A stretch of DNA of 64,000 bases. It comes from Talpa occidentalis (lineage: Eukaryota; Chordata; Mammalia; Eulipotyphla; Talpidae). The notes below the pieces were generated by a model. It saw only the letters and a program-made list of their open reading frames with translations, did not search any database and had not been told where the DNA came from. The stretch spans positions 73,639,683-73,703,682 of the forward strand of contig NW_023601433.1 in the NCBI RefSeq assembly GCF_014898055.3, in the 5' to 3' direction. The first letter of the stretch is position 1, and each line of letters opens with the position of its first letter. The translations under genes and the position numbers were made by a program. Shown here piece after piece: positions 37,598 through 49,600 of the stretch.

Positions 37598-38479
37598 CCT
37601 CCATGACCCTGTTTAACCCAAAAACTACAAAAGGAAACTGAGGCCAAGGGTGGTAAAAGAATCCAAGGGGGAACATAACTGCTAGGAGCAGTGCTGGGGA
37701 AGGAGAGAGGGGAGGAACAGGCCTGGGAGTTCCAATGTCCAAAGCTTCCTCCCTTTCTTACTCACTCCTGCAGAGGTGGAGGCTCTGATCCCTGACCCTG
37801 AACTAGCCCCACCTTGCTGGTGAAGAAACCCCCTTCATCCCTCCTAGGTCTCAGGGGCATTACGGTGGCACTCACAGGGATGTACCCCTGCAGCTGACAA
37901 AGCCCTTTTCTCTGACCTTTGGATTGTCAGGCATCTACTGGCCACTGAGCCAGGGCCCAGTGCTGGGGACACTGCCACTTTGTCATCATTGGGGTCTTGA
38001 CTCATATCAGAGATGCCATCCTGGCCAGGAGACCCACCCCAGACCCTCTCTCCTCACACTGGCAAATTTCCTGTAGAGCATCAATGAAACTGTCCTTTTT
38101 CTATATTTATTAGCTGGGTAATTCCCTCCCCCAAAGGTATGGGGTCTGTTTTATTCTGGCACGCTACAGGGCCCAACGAAAGAAGGCAACAACTACAGAG
38201 ACACAGGCCGATGTTCCCTGTTACGGGGGTCCTAGGAGAGGCCAGAATTGACCCATTCAACAGACAGGCCAACCAAGGCTCAGCAAGGTTGAGAGCCTTG
38301 CCCCAATGACACCAAGCCACCTCCCAGAGCCCAGGCCTAAGGCTCTGCCCACTGCCCCTTCACCCGTGAGGAACAGAAGGTGATGATTTTAATAGTCAGT
38401 GGCATGGCCGGCAACTGCTGAGGGGCGGGGAGTGTCAAGACCAGGAGGTGGTTTTTATTTTGAGCATCTGTTGTTGGGA

Positions 38480-38660
38480 AATCAGCTTCCCTTCTGAGCC
38501 TTAGTGGTTCTGAGCATAGATTCCCAGGCCAGACAAGCCCAGACATGAATCCAAGCTCTTCCCCTCTCCCAGCTGGGTGCCCTTGGGAGGTCACTCTGCC
38601 TTTCTTCCCCTCAGTTTTCTCATCTGTAAAATGGGGCTTGGTGTAATTGGTACTTGATGA
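38480..38660 (+). repeat. MIR SINE
   Basis: 'ctcagttttctcatctgta', 'aaatggggcttggtg' and upstream head. A reverse copy lies at about 38,250-38,345. Confidence 0.65.
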
Positions 38661-39239
38661 CTTCGGCCTTTTAGATTCTTTTGCAACTCAGAGAGTCAGA
38701 GAGGAAAGCAAAAGAAAAGCTTCCAGAAGGTGACGTCAGGCCCGGGTCACCCAGAGGCTCAGCCCTCTGCACCTCCTTGGGCTGGTCCCCAGCTGGGTCT
38801 GTGCCTTCCTGTCCGGGTGACCTCTGTCAGACCTGGAGAACAATGCCTGGGAAAAGAAGGAAACAGAGTCTCCCTGGGCTGAGACATAAATCGTGGCCTG
38901 CCCAGCTCCGGGCAAGAGCGGACATCCCCCACGCCCCCCACCTGTGGCAGGCTGAGTGCCCTGTGGGGGACCAGATGGAATAACCCCTGCCCTAACCCAT
39001 GGCACAGGTGCTGCCAAACTACTACTGAAAGAGTGTTTCTGCTCCTCAGGAGGGGCCAGGCATGAGGAAAGAGAAGGAAAACTGATATTTTCTCAGCTGC
39101 TTGGAACTCAGATGCAACACTATTAATTGCACACCTACCATGTGCCATCAGACCTCACTCTTCCTAGGCTGACACCCTCTGCTGCACTTCCCCCTGCAGT
39201 GACCTTTAGGGTTAACCGTCCCTAGGTCCGGCTGGGCTG

Positions 39240-39850
39240 GTCCGCGGCAACCCTCCACTGGCTCCCAGAATAAAATCCAAACTCCTGGTTTGACCACCAT
39301 GACGAGTGACCCAACCCCTGCTGCCTGAACCATCTCCCCCCACACCAGCCCCTCCCATTCCTGGAACAAGCCCACTCAGTCCTGGGGTTCCTGCACTTGC
39401 TGTCCCCTGGCCGGGAACACCCTTCCTGCAGAGCTTGACACAGCTGCTCCAGGGTATGGGAACCTATTGTTAAATATTCAGGAATTCTGCAAGTCCGCTG
39501 TCTTTACGTTGCTCTGTACCACGTGAGAGTATTTACACCAAGGGAATCAGTAAACGCTACAAAGCAGAACACTCCCCAACTCGAGAGCCAGTGGTTGAAC
39601 AGTTACTAGCACACCCCTGGCGAGCTCCTGGTCATCATTCAGGGCTTAGCTTAACCTGTACCGCCTCACGGAGGTCCACTTTAGACACTCATGAACCTCC
39701 CCTTCTGCCAACTCTCTTCCCGGCCCTGATCACTCCATGCCTCTGTGAGAGCAGGGGCTTTGTCCCTTGGCTTCCCCACTGCATCCCGGAACCGAAAACA
39801 GTGTTGTCATGTGGTTAGTGCTTGATACGTGTTTACTGAATGAGTAAATA
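39240..39850 (+). repeat. L2 LINE 3' end, interrupted
   Basis: L2 begins 'aataaaatccaaactcctg' and runs to about 39,445. It resumes near 39,605 with 'ctcctggtcatcattcagg', 'gcttagcttaacctgtac', and ends 'tgtttactgaatgagt'. The 160-bp break is unrelated sequence that I could not identify. Confidence 0.65.
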
Positions 39851-40289
39851 TGCTAGATGCTTTTTAATTCAAAATTTTCTACTTTGTTCATTATTTTGAC
39901 ACCAGTCTCTTCTATCATTTGGGGTTTCTCAGTCTTGACACTCTTGACACTTTGGGCTGGGTAATTCTTTGTTGGGGAGGAAAGGGGTGAAGCTGGTTGG
40001 GGCACTGTAAAATGTTTAGCAGGATCCATAGTGCCCCCTCTCTCTGTTATTGTGATAACCAGAAACAGCTCCAAGTGTACCCCAGGAGAAGGGGAGTCAC
40101 ACAATCCCTAGGTGGGGACCAGGCCCCTGAAGGAGGTGTGTTACTCTCCCCAGTTTGCACCCAAGGACTGGGAGAGGTGTTAAAACCTGGCTAAGGGTCC
40201 CACGTGGCAACAGAAAATGACTCTGGCTGGTTCCAAAGCCTTTCCTCTCACAACCTACTCTATTGTTCACTGTCCCCAGGGTACAGAGC

Positions 40290-40440
40290 TCATCAACCCC
40301 ACCGCAACCCTCAGAGAGGGGCACAGGGATTATTCCTGCATTATGGGTGAGGAAACTGAAGCTCAGAGAGGTGTACCACCTGCCCTAGGTCACACAGCAC
40401 ACAGTAACAGAGCTAGGATTCAATCCAGGCCTTGTTAACC
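40290..40440 (-). repeat. MIR SINE
   Basis: 'gtgaggaaactgaagctca', 'gagaggtgtaccacc', 'ctaggtcacacagca' in reverse order. Confidence 0.75.
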
Positions 40441-41284
40441 CCCTAAGCCCTCTCCTCATACCCCCCACCTGTGGCAGGGACACCCCCCCAAGAGTGCTCT
40501 CCTGCGCTCTCTTTCTCCCCAGTTTTTTTCTTCTCCCTCCCTCCCCTACCTCTTCCCCTCCTCCCCTTCTCCCCACTCATTTTAACTACAACCCAAGCCT
40601 GCCAGGTTCCTGAGGCCCCACCTGAGGTGACAGACACGGGGGTTTAATTTTTCTGTTGCCAGCTCCCAGATTGTTTATGGCTGGTACAGGCTCCTGGCAA
40701 AGTGCTCAGAGGCCGGAGACCGGCTCATCTCATGAATTCCTTCAACAAGAAGGCTGACCATTACTCACACATATCAGGGAACTGTTCCTTCTGAGCACAG
40801 GGAGAGCTGTCAGGCAGATGAAAAATATCACTGCATGGCCATCCTGCCTCCAGCGACCCGTGCCCAGACATGGCTGACCGCACCGGCCTGGGTCCATCCA
40901 CCCAGGCTGCACCGGGTCTGACCGCCCTGCTGTCGAAGACGGCCCTGCAGAGAGGCCAGAGAGTGCTGCTGCAGGAGCAATGGGTTCCAGCCCAGCCCTG
41001 GCCAGAGACACACAATTCCTGAGCGAGTTTCCTGTGCCAGACCCACACTGCATGCTGATGTGCGACCTGGCGCTGCTCCCCTCCAGCCGGCACCACTCAG
41101 TTGCCCACAAGTCCCATCGCCTCTCTGTGATCCATTCTCTCAACCCGAAGATGGGGCAAACAATAGCAGAAATAACACTGCTCACTTCAAAGGGACATAT
41201 GACATTACATACAAAACATCTGGCATACAGTAAGCGGTCAATAAAAGTTGGGGCTGGTCCAGAGCTTCCTGTGTTGGGCAGTCT

Positions 41285-41650
41285 TCTGAACATCAGCTCA
41301 TGTATATATTAACGCATTGAATCTTTCCAGCCTCTTGACATAGGAACTATTATTATCCTCTTTCACTGTTAAGACAATGGAGGCACAGAGTGGTTAAGTA
41401 ACCTGCCCAAGGTCACGCAGCTAGGAAATGGAGTGGCTAGGGTTTAAAATCAGGTAGCATCTGGCTCCAGAACACGTCCTCTTAACCACATATAATCATC
41501 CTATTAGTCCTCACAATAACCCTATGAGGGAAGCACTATTTTTTTTTTCCTTTTTTCAATTTTCAATGAAGAAACCAAGCTGGGAGCACTAAAGTGGTTC
41601 AGGTCACAGAGCTCAGAAGAGTTCAAGGGCCAGAAGTAAAATATAGACCC
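41285..41650 (-). repeat. Two MIR SINEs
   Basis: 41,285-41,480 has 'gtggttaagtaacctgccc' and 'aaggtcacgcagctagga'. 41,490-41,650 is a second reverse copy with 'cctcacaataaccctatga' interrupted by a T run. Confidence 0.75.
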
Positions 41651-41904
41651 CCTATCTGGTGGGATCTGGCACCACTGTGGTGACCCAAAACCCAGAATAA
41701 TCTCCTATGCAATGCCCACTCCCCATAAGAGGAAGGGATCAAGAAAAGCTGTTATCAGAACATGTGTGCCATGCTGCTTTCCACAAAAGGTTTGGAAACT
41801 TGTGGTTTAAAAAAAATCCCAGCCCTGCTCTGCATAAGGTATAGCCAGGCAAAATCAGATCCTCGCTTCTAGGTAAAGGGGTCAAGGGGCAGTAAGGGAA
41901 AGCC

Positions 41905-42010
41905 AAGGTCAAGGGTCAGCAATAGTCTAACCCCTCTTCTGCAGCTATGCTGTGAGACCTTGGTCAAGTTGCTCACCCTCTCTGAGCCTCAGATCTCTCA
42001 GTTGGAAAAT
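41905..42010 (+). repeat. MIR SINE fragment
   Basis: 'gctgtgagaccttggtcaa', 'gagcctcagatctctcag' and 'ttggaaaatgttattga' in MIR order. This is the last clear transposon before the repeat-poor block. Confidence 0.65.
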
Positions 42011-42884
42011 GTTATTGAGAAGGGGTGCAGACATGGGAGTTGGCTCCCATTCTGAAACTTCACTTAAACATTCACCTTACTGAAATTTCAACAGTGAAAA
42101 CTACAAGCACAAATTTGGGGACACTCACAGCAGCTCTGACATCTGTCACATCTAGACATCTAATGCAAGTCCACCCAATATCTCCACTTATACACACAGC
42201 TGGGCAGGAAAAATTGGGTCAGCAGACACAGGTCTATGGCAGTCAGCACAGTGAGCTCGCAGACTTTCACAACCAGGCTGCCACAAGCTCCTCCTGCTGT
42301 GCATGAGGTCGGCCTGCTAAGAAGTTCTGAATTTCTACTCCTCCCAAAATGGCTACACAGGTGCTGACGGAGAGCTGAGCCACTGGACCACACCTCAGTG
42401 GGTGCATGGGGGCTTAAAACATCCTCTTTCACAGCTATAGCATAATGGGGCCAGGCAGTGGGCACCTATGTCTCCTGGGACATAGCAAAGAAGTCAGGGA
42501 GACAGGGACGGATGAGAGGGTTAAGCCCCCTACCCAGGGCTGGCCAAGCATAAAAAGCTCCAAGTTCAGGACCAAATTCCCCACTTGTTGAAACTACTCA
42601 GTGTCCCCAAGCCCATCCCAGGAAGAAATAAAGAAAAACCAAACTAAGAGCGGGCCAACCCAGCCCCTCTCCCTATTTTCAGTCTTAACATGGACAGTAA
42701 AGAGACAGAACTGTCATTTCCATCCTCTGCAGGATCTAACTTCAAAAGTCTTGGACACAGAATGGAGGGGGCAAGGGGCCTGCTGAAAACTGGGACACCC
42801 ATTTTTGCAGGCTTAAAAACAGATCAATTTTACTCTAAAGTTGAAAATGAAACATACTCCTGTTTGGGAAAAGAATTTCATTAG

Positions 42885-43350
42885 GGGGGAAATATAATAT
42901 AAAAATACCCATTTAGAAAGAATGTGCTATTAATTCTTAGCACTCTATGCAGAAGGGAAAATTGCATTTTTATCTAAATGGTTTTTCTGCATAAGCCATT
43001 TACAATATTCTTTGCCTCTCTATAATAGGCCCTGCTACCATTAGTACTGGGACGACCAAGCTGAGGGCTGAAATCGCCCTCAAACACATTTAATACATAA
43101 CCCCTGAAAATCTATTCCAACAGGGACCTCAGCAAACAGGCACAGCATTCCTTTTTTAAGGAAGAAATAAATATCACCAAGGGCGGGGGTACTGGGGGGG
43201 TGGTGAGGGGTGTGCTGATGGAGGTGGGGGGTGAGGGAAAAGATGGTTTAAGTTAAAAGCAAATGCTCTAGGTCCCTTTAGCCAGCTGTAAAATTGCAAC
43301 TGATTTTTGGTTGTGAGATTGCATCCATTTGACTGCCTTAATGTGTATGC
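42885..43350. promoter_or_regulatory. Candidate conserved non-coding element
   Basis: Repeat-free, AT-rich, high-complexity sequence with 'gtgctattaattcttagc', 'ttatctaaatggtttttct' and TEAD-like cattcc within 'cacagcattcctt'. Composition resembles developmental enhancers. Confidence 0.25.
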
Positions 43351-43360
43351 TGGTGTATCT

Positions 43361-43398
43361 CACACACACACACATACACACACACACACACACACACG
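43361..43398 (+). repeat. (CA)n microsatellite
   Basis: CA run with one tac interruption. Confidence 0.9.
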
Positions 43399-43839
43399 CA
43401 TATGCACACACAGGGGTTTCCATCAAACAAGCAAACACGGAGAGGATGAAATTCAGGATATGAAAACAAACTATTTTTAAACACTAAAGCAAACACACCA
43501 AGATAGCAATACTGCTATTTTCCCATTAAACTAAGTTTCTCTCAATTTGAAAAGCGAGAGTAATCTAAACAATACTTCCAAACAAACTGCATGGAGTTTG
43601 GGTGTTGTGGCCTTCACCATTCTTAACAACAACCAAAAATTCCTTCTGTAAAGAAGCAAAAACACAGGCAGGGGCAGGCTGCTTTGCTAAGTCCTGCCAC
43701 GTCCCACCAAACGTGTCCTGTGTCCTCCCCCACAACAGTGCCCGGATGCCCAGTTGTCTCTAACTTCAAAATGCAATTTTTTTTTTTTTCAAAAAAAAGT
43801 TTTTTAAAAAAGTCTTCCAGCTCTTTCTCTCTCGGATTC

Positions 43840-44270
43840 CCAAAATAACTACTTACTTAATACCAAATGTCGGGGAGCTAAATTAATTCATTAAGGAAAT
43901 GCTGGGGCTGTGATGGGCACCAAGCGTGGGGGCCTCTGTGATTTCATTGCCAAGAGCCAGAACACCTCAGGCTGCTCACTTCCGGCGTTGTCTAACCCAT
44001 AAATTATTCTTTTAAAACCAGGAGTCCAGAAATGTCATAATTATAGCTGATACAGGTAACAGGTGTGTTCCTCTGTCCCTCCCACCCCTGCCACCCGTCC
44101 TCCAGACAAGTTTCTGGAAGATTTAGTAGCCTAGCCTGGGGCGTCGTAATTACCGGAAACGACTTTGGTTTTAAGGGTTAGATAAAGACCCTCTCCAAAT
44201 TTAAAGCCAGACCCCAATGTCCATTAGATTTTAACGGGCCCACATAAAAAAAGAAATTGTATCCTCATCT
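43840..44270. promoter_or_regulatory. Candidate conserved non-coding element, homeodomain and T-box motifs
   Basis: Contains aattaattcattaa (about 43,881-43,894), 'aaattattcttttaaaacc', a T-box-like aggtgtg (44,061-44,067) beside an E-box, and 'gtcgtaattaccggaaac' with an ETS-like core. It is the densest motif block in the intron. Conservation was not tested. Confidence 0.35.
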
Positions 44271-45020
44271 CTCCAAATGCCTGTTTCCTCAGCACCTCAA
44301 GTTCATTCCAGGCTGGCTCAGTGCCGAAAATACTCCCGTCAGGCCCTCACTCTGCAAAGGCAAGTTCTCGGTGGAGGCTGGTGTGTGAGGATTAAGTAAA
44401 GGGGATGGGGGTGTTCAGGAAACCATTTGCTCCAAAACTGTTAGGGCCAAAACCTGTCTTTAAAAAATATATATAATAATAAAAGTGGAATGTTAACCCA
44501 TCCTGGAAGCAGAGAGACAGGAAGGCTGCGGGGAAGCCAGAGAGGAAGGGGGGGTGCACCCAGAGAAAGCGGCTGAAGCACCCACAACGTCACAATGACA
44601 CATTCTCCCCTCGCGAGACTCAGCATTGGGAAGGCCAAAGCTGCCGGCTGTTTTGCTCTGTTGTTCCTTCCCCCAGCTTCCAAGACTTCTGCATACTTTT
44701 TCTTCCTTCTTTGGAAATCAAACCATGCGTTTCTCGAAAAGTTACACACACACACCCCTAATCCCAGCAAAATGCTTCACATACACTGAGTACAAAATAA
44801 ATGCTTATTAACTAAACTGACCCAAAATAGTGAAATGTGCAAGTAAATTAATCATGCCTTTCCCGGAGGCCAAACAGGATTACAAATTCAACAAAAATTG
44901 ACCACACTAAGATCAATAAGCTACTTAAAACTGAGTGGGGCCAAAACTTTGCATGAACTTCTGGGGGGAAAAAAAACCCAACATTTATTTTTTCATTTCT
45001 TATTAAAACTTCTCAAGTCT

Positions 45021-45060
45021 GTGTGGATGTGGGTGGGTGGGTGGGTAGGTGGGTGTGCGT
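45021..45060 (+). repeat. (GTGG)n low-complexity tract
   Basis: Tandem gtgg/gtag units; G-rich strand may form a quadruplex. Confidence 0.85.
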
Positions 45061-45767
45061 GCACACAAGCAGAAACCAGCGAAAGGCATCCAAAGCTTTA
45101 TGCCCAGACAATTTAGAAATAGTCACGGCATAAGAATCGTGAAATTGCAACTGCTTTTAAAAGCCAAATTTTAGTGCACAGCCTCCCTTCCTTCAAATAT
45201 TAAACCATCACCAAAAGTTACATTGCAGGGGATGAAAATGGTCAATTTGTTGTGAGCCATTTAGGTCTCGATACCAAAGCATTAAGGGCTTCTGATAGCG
45301 GGACCAATGGGTCCCCAAAGGGGAGCAAAGAGGAGACTAATTCTCTCCAGTTCCTTTCCACACTTGACTTATCTAGAATCAGGGAAATCTTCCTCTTGCC
45401 GAATTCTGTCACTTACTTTTGTTTCCTTTTTCCCAGCCATTCAGAAAAAGGAAAATATACATATACTGTGTGGGAAGGCATCATTTGCGTTTCAAAGCAG
45501 TGGGACCTGCCTGCCAGGTCTATGTGAAAGTCAGCAGTACCCCTGAGAGGCTCAGAGGTAGGAGGGAAACCCCAGTGACAGTCCCCTTATGGGGCCATCG
45601 GGGGAAAGGTCACTCCTTTCCCACCCCATGTCCCTCTTCTATGGAAAGGTCTGGGCAGTCTGGGAAAGTCAATGCCTGTGTAGCAAGTCACCCGCGCCCA
45701 CCTCCTCTGCAGGAGAAGTGACTACAGGCACATTAGCAGGACAGACTACCCATCAGGGCCTGTCTGG

Positions 45768-45769
<2 letters not shown>

Positions 45770-45810
<41 letters not shown>
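45770..45810 (+). repeat. (CA)n microsatellite
   Basis: Pure CA run of about 41 bp, the longest in the window on this strand. Confidence 0.95.
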
Positions 45811-45814
<4 letters not shown>

Positions 45815-46594
45815 GCCTGCCTCAGCCACTAACTAAACAGAAACGGGCCCTGATTGCTAACAGACCCACGATGTGGTCATTAGCCCCAGGCTGGGCCGTC
45901 CACACCTATTTCCCCCATACATCTGCAATCATGTGGAAGGCCTGGCCCAGCAGGGAAAGCTCAGCCAAGAATTTTCCGTCCTTTATGATGCCTGACACTG
46001 GCCCCCAAGCACTTTGCTCACCCCGTCTCACCCAGGAGTGCTGTTATAAACGATGTCCACACTTCGCAATTATTTTCCACTCTTGAACCCCAAGTATCAG
46101 TAAATAACATTTCATCCCCCTCCAACAGCCCCACCGCCATCACCCCCATGGAGAAAAGAAACAGCACCCCAATCTCCATCCAGGTTTCCTAACTGGGGGT
46201 GTTTCTCTCTCTGCCTTCTGTTTCAGAGGCAAGGAGGCCCAAGGGTCCACATAGGGCTTGGGACCTCACATTTTCAAGGACTTTTCAAACAGTCCATGTG
46301 GACAGGGTAGAACCAACTTACTTCTCATTCAATTCTCAACCAACCCTCGCTTTCTCTGGAAGTCTGAGCTTTGGGGATTTGAAAGCAGGCTATGTCCTCT
46401 ACGGGCTCCCCCACCCCCTCACTGATCATAAGAAGGTCCCTCAGAAGTATTTTATTCCTGGTGGTCGTTGCCAATCATTTGACAATGCTTGTATTCCGAG
46501 ATCCAAGGGCGTCTGAAAACACGGTTTCACAGTAACTGAAAAGGGTCATATCTTTTTGACATCTCACCCTACCCTGGGTGAGCAGGGAGCAAGG

Positions 46595-46597
<3 letters not shown>

Positions 46598-46630
<33 letters not shown>

Positions 46631-46640
46631 TGTGTGTGTG
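46598..46640 (+). repeat. (TG)n microsatellite
   Basis: TG run with a single C substitution. Confidence 0.95.
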
Positions 46641-49600
46641 ATGGGGTTTACTCATTAACTGTCCCCTCACGTTCCTTGTGCTCCCAAATATAACCAGAAA
46701 GACCACACTGGGGCTTTAGGGCCGAGAGATTTCCCCAGTCCCACCAACGAAAAGCATCGCAAAGTCCCAAGACCAAGTTGCTCCGGTGAAATTTTTGACT
46801 AGAGCTTTAAGATCAAATGACTCTCCATGCCTAAACACCCCTTAAGTTATTAATCAGCAATGTGAAGAAAAGACAAAATTTAAATGCTCAGAATCGAGTG
46901 CATCAACAGGCCCCTTAGTTCTCATCAAACAGGCTGCCGGGTGAGGGAGCAGGGGAAAAAGCTCGCGCAGATGGGCCTCCCGCACCAAAGTCAGTCCACG
47001 TTGCTCTGGAGGTGTGACAACAGCCGTCTATTTGTCAGTCACTGCCGAGGTAGAGCTGGACATGCAGGCTACCAAGGAGACCTGGTTCCCTCCTGGGTGT
47101 CTTCAAAGACTCAGCCTTCCCAAGACCATCCTTGCCAATGAGTCCCAAATATGCTTTCGACAAAAGCATATTCTCTTTTATCGCATCACCTCACTCAATT
47201 CACTTAAACTACACGCCACCGTAGTAAGTCTGTACCCAGAAAACCACAGCCCACTAAAGCAGCGTCCCCCCAGGGCCAAACACTTCACGAAGAGTTCAAG
47301 ATCTCCCACAGACAGCATGAAGGTGGGAAAGGAGACGGCAGCTGCGGGCCACAGAGTGGATGCCACAGGCTCCGGGGGAGGGAGACACAGCCTAAGTTCA
47401 CTGGATCCCTGAGCTTTAGACATCGGAACATTAAAAACATGCTTTCCCACAACAATATGAGTTCACATTGGGTGTTTATTGAGGGGCTTTCCTCTTTTTT
47501 GAACTAGTCTATTCCACGTAAGATACTCCTTCTGGGACACTCAGAGTCCCAGTTTGTTATGAACACGCTAAGAGCTCCAAACTGTTAAATTCAATTGCCT
47601 TTATGTTTAAGGGGCATTTGGGTCCATAGGATGATGTATAAATCATGCCAGGAAACGCACGCGGTCGCTATAAAGCTCTCTCTGATCCAGCTTCACAAGA
47701 AAACAGTGATGAGGGAAACCTACCAGTTATCTCAGCCTGGAGGGGGAAGGGGAATTTAGGATGCTGTGCCTCCAAGAGCCCCCCACTCAGTAGGATCTTG
47801 TCAGGCCAAAACTCAAAGCTACCAGAAAGCCCCAAAAGCCCCTTGGATTTCAAGATGTGGGGAAACCTGTGGCTATTTCTCCCTACTCCGTGTTCTTTCT
47901 GGACAAACACCGTGTTGGGAGCAGACCCTCCACTTGCTTCCCAAACCTCGGAGGCCGCTGATTAAAATGCAGACCAGCAAACAAAGCGGGTCTTGGCTTT
48001 CTCTAATAATGACACTAGTGAGAACGATGTCTCACAAATGTCCCTCCTCACTCAAGTAAACTAAACTTAACTTCGCTTTTTGATCCCAGTCACAAAATAA
48101 GTTTGGACATCGTGGTCCCACCACCATCCTCCCAAGTGTACACCCTCAGGGTGTTTCTCGCTCACACCCTAAAGTGACTGCTCCGGCAAGGGTGAGGCTG
48201 AGCTTTGGGTGCCTGTCCCAGCCACCACGGAAGATGGCAGAAAATGCTCAGGGCCACCTCCATGCTGAGCAATCCATTGACCAAAAGGTGCTGGGGTCCC
48301 AGAACCATCTCTTCCACCATATCCCGTTCAAGACTTCTTGGAATTTCTTGGGGCCCAAGTGGCAGTGAGTTGGGGACTGTCGGCTGAGCTGCTGTGCATC
48401 AAGACAGAGAGGGTCCCTGAAGGCAAGGCTGTGACTAATTTGAAAGCCCAGCATCGCCTCTGCCACGTCGTTGGTACCAAATGATTACAATAAAGGAGAG
48501 GAATTTCCATAAATGAGAAGCAGTGTCTGCCGTTTCCCACAACTGGGAGGAGGGGTGGGGGTGGGGGCCACTGATTCAAAGATTCCTCTCCTGGCTGGAG
48601 CATGGTGTTAGCTGAACTCAGCAGAGAGACCCCTCCATACGCGCACACTCATGCCCAAAACCAAGTGAGGGGAAATGTCTGTCTGCCACTGCAATACTCC
48701 AGATCAAAGTCACCCACGGCCCACCAGGCCCAGGAGGCCGAGATTTCACAATGAGGATCTTCAAAATCCTCTGTTTTTAGGACTTGCACTCATTCAGGCC
48801 CTTACAGAATCAGAATCTGTCAGCTAAGGCCATTGAGACCGAAGGTTTAGCTTCTTTCCCCACTCGCCTTCGGAAAGCAGATTAAGAGTAAACTGGAAGA
48901 CTAGCCTGATCGCCTGACAGAAATACACTTGGCCATGCATATGTATATGTGCCTGTGCTGGGGAGGCCAGGGGGTAGCCCCTGTACACGTTGCATTGCGT
49001 GGGGCCCCGCGTTCCTCCCCTGGGCTAACAGACAGACCCGACTCCCACCTCAGCCACCCTCTCTCAACCAACCCCCAGATCACTTCATTTGTTTCCAGTG
49101 TGTTCAAGAAGAGACGGAAACTTGAACATTTCCCCCCAAATGTCTCTCTTCTCAATCACGCACTCATGTATATATCAACATCTCCGCCACTAGCAATCAA
49201 AACCCACACTCAAATCTGTCCACCCAAGACGCCCCTAAAAATAGACATCATCCTAACACAAACACATTGCTGGGCAAGTCAAAATCCTGACTTGAGTCAA
49301 AATGATGAAGCTGGGCTATTCCAGTTCCTCCAGACTGAAGACTTGAGTGGAACAACCAGTGGGGGGGGCTTTGAGGGAAGGATAGAAGGTACAGTCACTG
49401 GTTATCCGGGCCCCCTGTAGACCTCTGGCGTGAAAAGAGTTTGGTATTTTTACCTTGAAATGTGCTTGGGAGGCCTCTTTGCCCTTGCCTCGTCCCCCCA
49501 CATTTGATCCTATTATATAAAGCTATAGCCTTTTAATCTCTAAAATTAACCAAAAAGAGGTAAATACAGTATTCCTTACTAAGAGTATTTATCTCCTAAA

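Larger units (their letters stand above)
35237..42010. other. MN1 intron, repeats and one candidate enhancer, no gene
   Basis: Non-coding. Holds MIR and L2 fragments, a young short SINE, an (AC)n, and the candidate element 35,650-36,010. Open frames up to 183 codons (40,742-41,293 minus) are not recognisable proteins. Confidence 0.65.
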
